From: Salinicola halophilus | Lineage (GTDB): Bacteria; Pseudomonadota; Gammaproteobacteria; Pseudomonadales; Halomonadaceae | Reading direction: 5' to 3' | DNA length: 64,000 nt | NCBI RefSeq assembly: GCF_003206155.1 | Contig: NZ_PZJV01000001.1 | Location: 1,569,298 to 1,633,297, forward strand | In this document: piece by piece, positions 50,281 to 58,840 of the stretch | How positions within the stretch are numbered: position 1 is the stretch's first letter | Layout of the letters: each line of letters starts with the position of its first letter | Made by a program: the position numbers and the translations under genes | The notes under the pieces: model-generated | Database searches by the model: none | What the model was told of the DNA's origin: nothing | The model's input: only the letters and a program-made list of their open reading frames with translations

Positions 50281-50501
50281 ATCGTCGAAACGCTCTGGTG
50301 AAACGAGTCCGAGAATCGGATGGGAAAGGTCGCCAGCGACGCGAATCGCCGAGCGGCGCCGAGACGGCGTCCAACCAACCGGGAGGGGGCGATGTCCGAG
50401 ACGTTCGTCACCGGTCACGGTCATCGGCGTGCAACGCGCGGCCACCGATGTCGACCACCGAATGGGCGCTATCGAATCGCGTTGGCGAACCGGTCAGGAA
50501 C

Positions 50502-50534
50502 AAAAACAAACGGCCGCCGGTTAAGGCAGCCGTT
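50502..50534 (-). terminator. Internal terminator/attenuator between rpsU and dnaG
   Basis: On the minus strand AACGGCTGCC (50534-50525) pairs with GGCGGCCGTT (50518-50509, one mismatch) and runs into TGTTTTTG. E. coli has a comparable terminator here that lowers dnaG relative to rpsU. A second stem lies just after rpsU at 50546-50567. Confidence 0.75.
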
Positions 50535-50573
50535 CGCATATCCCTCTGGGGCAAGAACTGCCCCCAGTACGGA

Positions 50574-50789
50574 TCAATACAAGCGTTCGAAACGCTTACG
50601 CTCACGCTGAAGCTTCTTGGCGTGACGCTTCACGGCCGCAGCAGCTTTACGCTTGCGCACGGAAGTGGGCTTTTCGTAAGTTTCGCGACGGCGGACTTCG
50701 GAAAGCACTCCGGCTTTTTCGCAGGAACGCTTGAAGCGACGTAGCGCGACGTCGAACGGCTCGTTATCACGTACTTTGACAGAAGGCAT
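50574..50789 (-). CDS. rpsU: 30S ribosomal protein S21
   Basis: A 71-residue basic protein with the standard sequence [20 protein letters not shown], then [18 protein letters not shown] and a Lys/Arg-rich tail ending ERLY. It helps 30S subunits engage mRNA. First gene of the rpsU-dnaG-rpoD operon; divergent from tsaD, as in most gammaproteobacteria. A GGTGAG-type ribosome site precedes it. Confidence 0.98.
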   Translation of the reverse strand: MPSVKVRDNEPFDVALRRFKRSCEKAGVLSEVRRRETYEKPTSVRKRKAAAAVKRHAKKLQRERKRFERLY

Positions 50790-51175
50790 TAAGCACTCAC
50801 CTACCTTGAGAATCGAGTTCGGTTTGTACGTACGCCTTGAGTGACACGATCCACAATCACAAAACGCAGCGAAGCGAGCTTCACGACGATCTGCCACTAC
50901 GGATCTTTCCGAGACGCGCTTTTCGGGACTCGGAAAACGTGTTATGGGCGCACGACCCAGTCTTGCAGAGCAGCGTATTCTAGTCGTCGCTCGAGGCCAT
51001 TGCAATGTCACCGATATCGAGAACGCGCCATGGCCATTGCGACCGCCAAGGGACAAGCGACGGTGTCGATCACCGCCGTGCGCGGGTAGACTAGGCGCCC
51101 TTTTCAAGGCTACCGGAACGACGTTTCCCCACGATCGCCGGCCGCCTCCCTTCAACAGTGACGGACGACTCGATC
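50790..51175. other. Divergent rpsU/tsaD region with rpsU leader
   Basis: This 386-bp gap holds the rpsU promoter (50977-51005), a leader of about 180 bases, and within it an 8-bp stem TTTCCGAG (50906-50913)/CTCGGAAA (50929-50936). The right part leads to tsaD; I could not identify a clear tsaD promoter. No coding sequence is seen. Confidence 0.6.
50977..51005 (-). promoter_or_regulatory. Sigma-70 promoter of the rpsU operon
   Basis: Minus strand: TTGCAA (51005-51000), exactly 17 bp, then TAGAAT (50982-50977). Both hexamers match four or five of six consensus bases. Confidence 0.65.
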
Positions 51176-52204
51176 ATGCGCGTGCTGGGCATCGAAACCT
51201 CCTGCGACGAAACCGGCGTCGCGCTCTTTGATACCGAACGCGGCCTGCTCGCCGACACGCTCTACAGCCAGATCGCGCTGCATGCCGAATTCGGCGGCGT
51301 GGTGCCGGAGCTCGCCTCCCGCGATCACACCCGCAAGCTGCTGCCGCTGATCGACGAGGTGCTCGATAGCGCCGCCCTCGGCAAGCACGACCTCGACGCC
51401 ATCGCCTATACCGCAGGCCCGGGACTCGTCGGCGCCCTGATGGTGGGTGCCTGCACCGCCCACGGCATGGCGCGCGCGCTCGACGTGCCGGTACTCGGCG
51501 TCCATCACATGGAAGGGCATCTGCTGGCGCCGATGCTCGAGGCGGACGCCCCGGCCTTCCCGTTCGTCGCCCTACTGGTCTCTGGCGGGCACACTCAGCT
51601 GGTCGACGTCCGCGGGCTCGGCGACTACGTCCTGCTCGGCGAATCGGTGGACGACGCCGCCGGCGAGGCCTTCGACAAGGTCGCCAAGATGCTCGGGCTG
51701 CCCTACCCCGGTGGCCCGCAGGTAGCGGCGCTGGCAGAGCGCGGCGACGGCACACGCTTTCGTTTCCCCCGCCCGATGACCGACCGCCCCGGTCTCGACT
51801 TCAGCTTCTCGGGGCTCAAGACCCACACGCTCACCGCGCTGCGCGCGCTGACGGTGGAGGGTGAGGTGGCGGCGCAGGATCGCGCCGACGTTGCCCGCGC
51901 CTTCGAGGATGCCGTCGTGGATACGCTGATGATCAAGTGTCGCCGGGCGTTGAAGGCGAGCGGGCGCGAGCGTCTGGTGGTCGCCGGCGGCGTCAGCGCG
52001 AACCGGCGGCTACGCGAGGGGCTCGACGCGGCGATGACCAAGCTCGGCGCCCGCGCCTTCTACCCGCGGGGCCGCTTCTGCACCGACAATGGCGCGATGA
52101 TCGCCTATGCCGGCGCCCAGCGCCTGCTCGCCGGTGAGCGTACCGAAACCCTGCAGCCCCGGCCGCGCTGGCCGCTGGCCGAACTCTGCGCCCCGGGCGC
52201 CTAG
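51176..52204 (+). CDS. tsaD: tRNA N6-adenosine threonylcarbamoyltransferase TsaD
   Basis: A 342-residue ASKHA-fold enzyme placing the threonylcarbamoyl group on A37 of ANN-decoding tRNAs, with TsaB and TsaE. The N-terminus [14 protein letters not shown] is canonical, HHMEGH supplies metal ligands, and [12 protein letters not shown] plus FSGLKTH and [12 protein letters not shown] are typical. A GTG at 51158 is an alternative start but alignment favours ATG 51176. Its TAG stop shares the palindrome CTAG with the plsY stop on the opposite strand. Confidence 0.97.
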   Translation: MRVLGIETSCDETGVALFDTERGLLADTLYSQIALHAEFGGVVPELASRDHTRKLLPLIDEVLDSAALGKHDLDAIAYTAGPGLVGALMVGACTAHGMARALDVPVLGVHHMEGHLLAPMLEADAPAFPFVALLVSGGHTQLVDVRGLGDYVLLGESVDDAAGEAFDKVAKMLGLPYPGGPQVAALAERGDGTRFRFPRPMTDRPGLDFSFSGLKTHTLTALRALTVEGEVAAQDRADVARAFEDAVVDTLMIKCRRALKASGRERLVVAGGVSANRRLREGLDAAMTKLGARAFYPRGRFCTDNGAMIAYAGAQRLLAGERTETLQPRPRWPLAELCAPGA

Positions 52205-52980
52205 TCGCGGCGCTCGGCCCGGGCCTGCGCCGAGGGCACGTCGCCTCCCGGCTCGCTGCCGATCGCATCCTCGGCGTGATCGCCCGCTGCCAGCTCACTC
52301 GTCGCTAGCTCACTCGCCACCAGCTCGTCGGCCGCCAGCTCGCGGCGATCGGTGAGCGCATCTTCCTCGTCGAACGGATCCGCCAGCGCGGGTGTCAGCG
52401 TGCGCGCACCGCGCTCGCGCCAGTGCCGAATGTCCCAGGCGTGGCGGGCCATCACCAGCAGCGAGAAGACACAGATCACGCCGGTCGCCTCCGGGGCGAG
52501 CCAGTAGCTCGCCAGCGGCGCGGTGAGCGCGGCGGCCAGGGAGGCCAGTGCCGCGGTTCTGAGCCGCCAGGCCAGCGCGAACCAGACCAGCGCGGCGATC
52601 AGCGCCACCGGGGTGGCGAGCATCAACAGCACGCCGAAGGCGCTCGCCACCGCCTTGCCGCCGCGACCACGATGCCAGACCGGCAGGCTGTGCCCCACCA
52701 GCACGCTCAAGCCCACCAGCCCCTCGGTCCAGATCGTCAGCGACGCGCTACCGGCGAGCCACATCACCGGTACGCTCTTGGCCGCATCGATGGCGAGCGT
52801 CAACGCCGCCGGCTGCCAGCCGTGGGCGCGCAGCACGTTGGAGAACCCCGGATTGCCGGAGCCCGCCAGCCGCGGGTCCTCGAGTCCCAGCAGCCTGCAG
52901 ACCCAGATCGCGCCGAGGAACGAGCCGCTCAGATAGCCCGCGCCGACCAGCAGGCCGAGCGTCAAAGTGGGTGACAGCAT
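52201..52980 (-). CDS. plsY: Glycerol-3-phosphate acyltransferase PlsY with acidic C-terminal extension
   Basis: A 259-residue membrane enzyme using acyl-phosphate to make lysophosphatidic acid, the first step of phospholipid synthesis. Motif 1 is [12 protein letters not shown], motif 2 includes [12 protein letters not shown], and motif 3 [12 protein letters not shown]. The family length is about 200; here about 65 extra residues after [15 protein letters not shown] form an acidic, repetitive tail ([16 protein letters not shown]). It is transcribed toward tsaD and the two stops overlap in CTAG. The enzyme is clear; the tail's role is unknown. Confidence 0.93.
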   Translation of the reverse strand: MLSPTLTLGLLVGAGYLSGSFLGAIWVCRLLGLEDPRLAGSGNPGFSNVLRAHGWQPAALTLAIDAAKSVPVMWLAGSASLTIWTEGLVGLSVLVGHSLPVWHRGRGGKAVASAFGVLLMLATPVALIAALVWFALAWRLRTAALASLAAALTAPLASYWLAPEATGVICVFSLLVMARHAWDIRHWRERGARTLTPALADPFDEEDALTDRRELAADELVASELATSELAAGDHAEDAIGSEPGGDVPSAQARAERRD

Positions 52981-53148
52981 CCGCGGCTCCTCTCGACGTT
53001 GACTGGCGCCCCGCGCAAAACCGCCCGCGGCGGCCCTGATTCTGCCACCGTGCTAACGTACAATCGAACTCGCATCCTGCGGCGGCGCTGCCAACGTCAC
53101 GGCACCGCCGCGCTACCGTTTTCGAGTCATCGGCGAGAGGCCATTGTT

Positions 53149-53502
53149 GTGGATCAGGTTTTGATCGAGGGACTGACGCTCGACACCGTCATCGGCGTCT
53201 ACGACTGGGAGCGCCAAATACGCCAGCGCCTGGAGCTCGATCTCGAGCTCTCGACCGACATTCGCCTCGCCGCGCGGGACGACGATCTCTCCCACACGCT
53301 CGACTACGCCGCCATCTGCGAGCGACTGACCGGCTACGCCGAGGACAACGCCCACGCCTTGGTCGAGACCTTTGCCGAGGGCGTCGCTCGACTGCTGATC
53401 GCCGAGTTCGGCGTCAAGCGGCTGCGCCTGACGGTGAGAAAGCCCGGCGCCGTCGCCGCCGCCCGCGCCGTCGGCGTGCGGATCGAGCGCGAGGCGGACT
53501 GA
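53149..53502 (+). CDS. folB: Dihydroneopterin aldolase
   Basis: A 117-residue enzyme of folate synthesis that cleaves dihydroneopterin to 6-hydroxymethyl-dihydropterin and glycolaldehyde. Conserved parts are LIEGLTLDTVIGVYDWERQ, the catalytic region LSHTLDYAAICERL, the VETFAEGVARLLIAEF helix and LTVRKPGA with the catalytic Lys. The start is GTG at 53149 with GAGAGG eight bases upstream; the open frame to 52999 is not coding. Its TGA overlaps the folK ATG by one base. Confidence 0.95.
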   Translation: MDQVLIEGLTLDTVIGVYDWERQIRQRLELDLELSTDIRLAARDDDLSHTLDYAAICERLTGYAEDNAHALVETFAEGVARLLIAEFGVKRLRLTVRKPGAVAAARAVGVRIEREAD

Positions 53503-54083
53503 TGGCGCTCGCGGTCCTGGGGCTCGGCAGCAATATCGCGCGCGAACGTCATCTCGGCCGCGCGCTCGAGGCCCTCGAGTCCCTTGCCGCGCCCCAGCCG
53601 CTGCTACGCTCGCGGGTCTTCGAAAGCCCGCCGGTGGGCTTCGAAGACCCCCGACACTTCTACAACCTCGTGGTTGCCTTCGAGACATCGCTCCTGGCGG
53701 TCGAACTCAACGGCCACTGCAAGGCGATCGAGCACGACAACGGTCGCGACGACGCGAAGGGTGTCGGAGACGAGGTCGGCGGCAAGCGCGGCCCGAGCGC
53801 CCGCACCCTCGACATCGACCTGCTGCTGCTCGGCGATACCCGCCTCGACTCACCGCCCCTCACCCTGCCGCGGTGCGACATCGAGCGTTTCGCCTTCGTC
53901 CTGCATCCGCTAGCGGAGCTGCTGCCCGAGCAGCGTCACCCCGTACTTGGCACCACCTACGCCGAACTCTGGTCGCGCTTCGACGCCAGCGCACAGCCGC
54001 ACTGGCCGGTGGAGGTCGCCTGGCCGACGACGCCTGCCACCGGGCCGACCGAGACGCGACACGGCGATCTCCACAATGCTTGA
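53502..54083 (+). CDS. folK: HPPK-family 6-hydroxymethyl-dihydropterin pyrophosphokinase (divergent)
   Basis: A 193-residue protein of the next folate step, which transfers pyrophosphate from ATP to hydroxymethyl-dihydropterin. GLGSNIARERHL and RTLDIDLLLLGD with the Mg-binding acidic pair are clear. The usual GR-x-R...RWGPR stretch is altered: GRDDAKGVGDEVGGKRGPSARTLD contains an insertion and lacks the Trp. Such divergent HPPK copies beside folB occur in pseudomonads, where a second folK often exists near panB. It is cotranslated with folB (TGATG). Confidence 0.82.
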   Translation: MALAVLGLGSNIARERHLGRALEALESLAAPQPLLRSRVFESPPVGFEDPRHFYNLVVAFETSLLAVELNGHCKAIEHDNGRDDAKGVGDEVGGKRGPSARTLDIDLLLLGDTRLDSPPLTLPRCDIERFAFVLHPLAELLPEQRHPVLGTTYAELWSRFDASAQPHWPVEVAWPTTPATGPTETRHGDLHNA

Positions 54084-54143
54084 CCATTCGCTACCGCCTC
54101 TCTGCGCGATGCGCTGGCAGACTCTGTCGTACTCCTGGTCACC

Positions 54144-55637
54144 GTGAAGCACTCCGAGTCCATGCTCCCATCGCTCAACTCCCCGCGGGACGACCTCCGG
54201 CCCTCTCGCCTGAGCCTCAAGCTCTTCGTCGTCATCCTGCTCACCAACGTGCTGATCAGCGGGCTGGTCTTCTTGTTCGTCTCCCGCAGCCTCGATCAGG
54301 GATTCATCAGCTACCTGGAGCGCAGCCAGGCGACCCGCGCGGAAACGCTGGCCGGTGCGCTCGGCGAGCAGTGGCAGGAGCGCGGCAGCTGGCAGTGGCT
54401 GCGCGACGACCCCAGCGCCTGGCAGAGTCTGGTGCGCAGCCAGCTCTGGTCCAGCGAGCGGCGCCCACCGAGCGGCATCGACCGCGAACTCACCGACGCC
54501 GGCGGTTTCGTGCTGCTCGATGAACTGAGCAACCCGGTGATCGGCGAGCCGCTGCTCGACGCCCCGGCGCAGGACCCGGCCCTGCCCCCGGCCCCGGAGC
54601 CGCACTTCGTACCGATCCGCAGCGACGGGATCACCGTGGGGCAGCTCGGCTATCTCCCCCCGGAGCGGCTGATGGCGCGCATGGACCGCATCTTTCTCGA
54701 CCGGCAGCAGCGCAGTCTGACGATCATCATCGGCTCGCTGTTTCTCGCCTCGCTGCTGCTCGCCGGCGGCCTCTCCTGGTGGCTGGGTCGTCGGGCGCGA
54801 ACGATGACGCTGGCCACCCGCCGGCTCACCCTCGGCGACTACAGCGTTCGGCTTTCCGAGCGCGGCCGCGACGAGCTCTCCCGGCTCTCGCATGACTTCA
54901 ACCTGCTCGCAGAGACGCTGGACGCCAACCGCCGGGCGCGACAGCGCTGGGTCGCCGACATCGCCCACGAGCTGCGTACGCCCCTGGCAGTGCTGCGCGG
55001 CGAGATCGAGGCGATGCAGGACGGCGTCCGCCCGCTCAGCGTCGAGAGCCTGGGTTCGCTACAGCAGGAGGTCGACCAGCTCGGCCATCTGGTCGAGGAT
55101 CTGCGCCTGCTCGCCCAGAGCGACGCCGGTGCCCTCGACATGCACCTGATCCCGGTGGATCTGGCGGACTCCCTCGTTCAGCGTCTGGAGGATGGCCGCG
55201 CCCGGCTCGAGAGCCTGGGATTCCGCCTGGTCCTCGACACCGAGTCCGTGCTGGTGCGCGCCGACAGTCAGCGTCTGCGCCAGCTCTGGAACAACCTGCT
55301 TTCCAACACCATCGCCTACACCGACAGCCCCGGCGAGCTTCGCGTAACGCTGCGCGCCCGGCGACATCACGCCGAAGTGATCTGGGAAGACTCCGCGCCG
55401 GGCGTGCCCGACGCCGAGCTGCCGCGTCTCACCGAGCGGCTCTATCGCGTCGAGGGCTCGCGCAACCGGCGCAGCGGCGGCAGCGGGCTGGGGCTCTCCA
55501 TCGCCAGCGCCCTGATCAGCGCTCAGGGCGGCACCCTCGTCCCCTCCGCCTCGCCGCTCGGCGGGCTGCGCTGGACACTCACCTTCCCGCTCGCGTCCGC
55601 CGCCAGCGACGCCCGAGCCAAGGAGCCGAATCGATGA
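54144..55637 (+). CDS. baeS: BaeS-like sensor histidine kinase
   Basis: A 497-residue membrane kinase. Two transmembrane segments (LFVVILLTNVLISGLVFLF near residue 30 and IIIGSLFLASLLLAGGLSWW near 195) flank a periplasmic domain; a HAMP domain (ARTMTLATRRLTLGDYSVRL) leads to HisKA with His275 (ADIAHELRTPLAVLRGEIEAM), HATPase_c (NNLLSNTIAYT) and GGSGLGLSIASALI. BaeSR senses envelope stress in enterobacteria. The start is GTG 54144; ATG 54162 is possible. The stop overlaps baeR as ATGA. Confidence 0.9.
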   Translation: MKHSESMLPSLNSPRDDLRPSRLSLKLFVVILLTNVLISGLVFLFVSRSLDQGFISYLERSQATRAETLAGALGEQWQERGSWQWLRDDPSAWQSLVRSQLWSSERRPPSGIDRELTDAGGFVLLDELSNPVIGEPLLDAPAQDPALPPAPEPHFVPIRSDGITVGQLGYLPPERLMARMDRIFLDRQQRSLTIIIGSLFLASLLLAGGLSWWLGRRARTMTLATRRLTLGDYSVRLSERGRDELSRLSHDFNLLAETLDANRRARQRWVADIAHELRTPLAVLRGEIEAMQDGVRPLSVESLGSLQQEVDQLGHLVEDLRLLAQSDAGALDMHLIPVDLADSLVQRLEDGRARLESLGFRLVLDTESVLVRADSQRLRQLWNNLLSNTIAYTDSPGELRVTLRARRHHAEVIWEDSAPGVPDAELPRLTERLYRVEGSRNRRSGGSGLGLSIASALISAQGGTLVPSASPLGGLRWTLTFPLASAASDARAKEPNR

Positions 55638-56326
55638 CCGACCCGCTTCTCATCGTCGAAGACGAACCCAAGATCGCGCGATTGATCGCCGACTATCTCG
55701 CCAAGAGCGGCTACGCCTCCGACCATCTCGATCACGGCGACGCCGTCATGCCGTGGCTCGAAGAGCACGCGCCGATGCTGGTGCTGCTCGATCTGATGCT
55801 GCCGGGCACCGACGGCCTCACCCTCTGCCGCCAGATTCGCGAGCGCTATCCGGCGCTGCCGGTGATCATGCTCACCGCCCGGGTGGAAGAGGTGGATCGG
55901 CTGTTGGGGCTGGAGCTCGGCGCCGATGACTACATCTGCAAGCCGTTCAGCCCGCGGGAGGTAGTAGCGCGGGTCAAGGCGGTGCTGCGACGCACCCATG
56001 GCGCCGCGGTACTCGGTGAGACGCCGGCGACACAGGCAGGCCTCACCCTGGACGAGGACGGCTGGCGCGCGCTTGCCGGCGGCACCGATCTGGGCCTCAC
56101 CGCGGTCGAATTCCAGCTGCTCAAGGTGATGATGCAGAGCCCGGGGCGGATCTTCTCCCGCGATCAGCTGATGGATCACATGTATCGCGATCATCGCATC
56201 GTCTCGGAGCGCACCGTCGACAGCCACGTCAAGAAGCTCCGGCGCAAGGTGGCCGACGTCTGGCCGGAGCGCGACATCATCCGCTCCGTCTACGGCGTCG
56301 GCTACAAGTACCAGCCCGAGGAGTGA
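55634..56326 (+). CDS. baeR: BaeR-like OmpR-family response regulator
   Basis: A 230-residue regulator. The receiver has acidic residues in VEDEPKIARL, phospho-accepting Asp53 (LVLLDLMLPG) and Lys103 (YICKPF). The C-terminal winged-helix DNA-binding domain includes LTAVEFQLLKVMMQSPGRIFSR, RTVDSHVKKLRRK and SVYGVGYKY. It is translationally coupled to the kinase by a four-base overlap, so they form a pair. Targets are not visible; efflux and envelope genes are BaeR targets in E. coli. Confidence 0.93.
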   Translation: MTDPLLIVEDEPKIARLIADYLAKSGYASDHLDHGDAVMPWLEEHAPMLVLLDLMLPGTDGLTLCRQIRERYPALPVIMLTARVEEVDRLLGLELGADDYICKPFSPREVVARVKAVLRRTHGAAVLGETPATQAGLTLDEDGWRALAGGTDLGLTAVEFQLLKVMMQSPGRIFSRDQLMDHMYRDHRIVSERTVDSHVKKLRRKVADVWPERDIIRSVYGVGYKYQPEE

Positions 56327-56377
56327 CGTCGTGGCAGAACGCTGCCCGCCGCGAGCGCTCCCGTCGTCAGCTGCCGC

Positions 56378-56914
56378 TCAGAGGTTAGCCGCGCGCAGGA
56401 AGGTCTCGGCGTCGGCGGCGGAGAAGAACACCAGCGTCACCTCGAGCCCGGGTATGTTGGGCAGCCGCTCTCGCATGACGTCGGACACGATTGCCGCGGC
56501 CGCCGCCGGCGGATAGCCGTAGATACCGGTGGAGATCGCCGGGAACGCCAGCCGGGAGAAACCCCGCTCGGCGGCGACGTCGAGCGCGTGGCGATAGCAG
56601 TCGGCGAGCTGTTGCGAGCGATCCTCCGACTTGGCGTGCACCGGGCCCACGGTGTGGATAACGTGGTTCGCCGCCAGGCGAAAGCCCGGCGTCACCGCCA
56701 CCTGCCCCACCGGCAGACCGTCCGGCCACGCTTTATCGCGAAGTTCTTTACACGCCTCGAGCAGCGCCGGGCCGGCGGCGCGGTGGATGGCACCGTCGAC
56801 ACCGCCGCCGCCCAACAGCGACTGGTTGGCGGCGTTGACGATGGCGTCGCCGTCGAAGCGGGTAATATCGCCCTCGGCGACGCTGAGTCGCTCTCCCTGC
56901 CAGTGAATCTTCAT
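56378..56914 (-). CDS. Macrodomain protein, O-acetyl-ADP-ribose deacetylase type (YmdB-like)
   Basis: A 178-residue single macrodomain. The ADP-ribose-binding motifs are complete: GDITRFDGDAIVNAANQSLLGG, GGGGVDGAIHRAAG, and the phosphate loop PAISTGIYGYP. YmdB-type enzymes remove acetyl from O-acetyl-ADP-ribose and ADP-ribose from proteins, and YmdB also restrains RNase III. It is convergent with baeR and 124 bp downstream of fruA, behind that operon's terminator. Confidence 0.93.
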   Translation of the reverse strand: MKIHWQGERLSVAEGDITRFDGDAIVNAANQSLLGGGGVDGAIHRAAGPALLEACKELRDKAWPDGLPVGQVAVTPGFRLAANHVIHTVGPVHAKSEDRSQQLADCYRHALDVAAERGFSRLAFPAISTGIYGYPPAAAAAIVSDVMRERLPNIPGLEVTLVFFSAADAETFLRAANL

Positions 56915-56973
56915 CGCTCACCCCCTTTCGTCTCGTCGATGTTCACTCACTCTAGATCGCCTCGGGCGCTAAC

Positions 56974-57009
56974 TAAAAACCCGCCGCCGCGGTAAGCGCG
57001 ACGGCGGGT
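56974..57009 (-). terminator. Rho-independent terminator of fruBKA
   Basis: On the minus strand ACCCGCCG (57009-57002) pairs with CGGCGGGT (56986-56979) around an inner GC-rich stem and runs into TTTTTAG (complement of 56973-56979). Confidence 0.85.
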
Positions 57010-57037
57010 CGAGGTGACTCCCCGTGTCGGTCTAAGA

Positions 57038-58840
57038 TCAGGCGTTCGATACCGCCGGCGAGTCACTGTTCGTGGCGGTCGTGGCGAGTGCGGCCGCCCC
57101 GCGCTTGATCGCGGCGTAGCCGAGCCCGGTGATCAGCGAGCCCACAGCGATGGCGAGCAGGTAGAGCAGCGCCAGGTTGACCGCATTGGGAATCAGCAGC
57201 ACGAAGAGCCCGCCGTGGGGCGCCATCAGCTTCACGCCAAACCACATCGACAGCGCACCGGTGATCGCGCCGCCGATCATCGAGATCGGAATCACCCGCA
57301 GCGGGTCCTTGGCGGCGAACGGAATCGCCCCCTCGCTGATGAAACAGAGCCCCAGCACGAACGACGCCTTGCCCGCCTCGCGCTCCGGCTGGGAGAACTT
57401 GCGCCGCGCCACGAAGGTGGAGATGCCCATGCCGATCGCCGGCACCATCCCCGCCGCCATGATCGCCGCCATCGGCAGGTAGGTCTCGGTGGAGAGCAGG
57501 CCCACGCCGAAGGTGTACGCCGCCTTGTTGACCGGCCCGCCCATGTCGAAGCACATCATTGCTCCGAGCAGAAGCCCCAGCAGCACGGCGTTCGTCGAGC
57601 CCATGTCATTGAGGAAGGTCGTCAGCGCCTCGAGCACCGCCGCCACCGGCGTGCCCACCACGTAGATCATTACCAGGCCGGTAACGAGGCTCGCCAGCAG
57701 CGGAATGATCAGGATCGGCTTGAGCGATTCCACACTCGCCGGCAGCTTGACGTAGCGCGTCACCGCCTTCGCCGAGTAGCCGGCAAGAAAACCGGCGAGA
57801 ATCCCGCCGATGAACCCCGCGCCCAGATTGTAGGCGAGCAGCCCGCCGATCATCCCCGGCGCGATACCGGGACGGTCGGCGATGGAGTAGGCGATATAGC
57901 CTGCCAGCACCGGCACCATCAGCATGAAGGCGGTACCGCCGCCGATCTGCATCAGTGCCGCGGCGAGACTCCCTTCCTGCTCGTACGCATCGATGCCGAA
58001 GACGAACGACAGCGCGATGCAGAGCCCGCCGGCGACCACCATCGGCAGCATGAAGGAGACCCCGGTGAGCAGATGCTTGTAGAGCCCCCGCTCCTTGAAG
58101 CTCTTCGCCTCGCCGCCGCCCTTGGCGGTGGCGCTACCCGCGGTCTCCACCGCGCCCTCGGCCAGTGCCCGCTCGAGGGTCTGTTGGGGCTGCTTGAGCG
58201 CGGTGCCGGTACCGGTGCGATAGATCGGCTTGCCGGCGAAACGGGTATCGTCGACCTCGATATCGCAGGCGAGGACCACCACGTCGGCGTTGGCGATCGC
58301 CTCGTCGTCGAGGGCGTTCTGCGCGCCTACCGACCCTTGCGTCTCCACCTGAATGGTGTGGCCCATGCTGCGGCCGGCCTGGGTGAGGGCCTCTGCCGCC
58401 ATGAAGGTGTGGGCGACGCCGGTGGGGCACGCCGTGACCGCGACGATCCGCTTGCCGGCACCGCCGCTCTGGGCGGACATCGCTGCGAGGTCGGTAGCGC
58501 CCGGCTCGCCAGCCGACTCGCTGGCCGGGTCGAAGCTCGCCGCTTCCCGACGGGCCCGCTCGAGAAACGCCTGCGGGTCGGGTAGCGCCTGCGCCACCGG
58601 GGCGCGATAGAGCGCCTTGCCGGCGAAGCGCTCAGGCGAAGGCACCTGCTCGGCGGCAACGACGACGAGATCGGCCGCCGCGATGGTCTCTGCGCTGAGC
58701 GGCTCGACCGGCGAGAGCTCGCCGTGCATTTCGGTATGGGCCTGCCAGCCGAGATGGCCGGCGGCCTGCTCGAGCCGTCGGGCGGCGAGAAAAGTGGTCG
58801 CCATGCCGCTCGGGCAGGCGGTGATCAGGATGACGTTCAT
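57038..58840 (-). CDS. fruA: Fructose PTS permease, EIIB'-EIIB-EIIC
   Basis: A 600-residue membrane permease that imports and phosphorylates fructose to fructose-1-phosphate. Two IIB domains come first: B' with Cys9 (LITACPSGMATTF) and B with Cys138 (VAVTACPTGVAHTF, the phosphorylated one). The C domain has about eight to nine helices with LVTGVSFMLPMVVAGGLCIA. E. coli FruA also has a B' domain but there it lost the Cys, so the intact Cys9 is notable. The ATG overlaps the fruK stop (ATGA). Last gene of fruBKA. Confidence 0.95.
   Translation of the reverse strand: MNVILITACPSGMATTFLAARRLEQAAGHLGWQAHTEMHGELSPVEPLSAETIAAADLVVVAAEQVPSPERFAGKALYRAPVAQALPDPQAFLERARREAASFDPASESAGEPGATDLAAMSAQSGGAGKRIVAVTACPTGVAHTFMAAEALTQAGRSMGHTIQVETQGSVGAQNALDDEAIANADVVVLACDIEVDDTRFAGKPIYRTGTGTALKQPQQTLERALAEGAVETAGSATAKGGGEAKSFKERGLYKHLLTGVSFMLPMVVAGGLCIALSFVFGIDAYEQEGSLAAALMQIGGGTAFMLMVPVLAGYIAYSIADRPGIAPGMIGGLLAYNLGAGFIGGILAGFLAGYSAKAVTRYVKLPASVESLKPILIIPLLASLVTGLVMIYVVGTPVAAVLEALTTFLNDMGSTNAVLLGLLLGAMMCFDMGGPVNKAAYTFGVGLLSTETYLPMAAIMAAGMVPAIGMGISTFVARRKFSQPEREAGKASFVLGLCFISEGAIPFAAKDPLRVIPISMIGGAITGALSMWFGVKLMAPHGGLFVLLIPNAVNLALLYLLAIAVGSLITGLGYAAIKRGAAALATTATNSDSPAVSNA

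Noticed and set aside
57014-58585. Plus-strand open frame opposite fruA
   Set aside because: Translation is His/Arg/Gln-rich with no domain, a typical antisense shadow of membrane-protein DNA.
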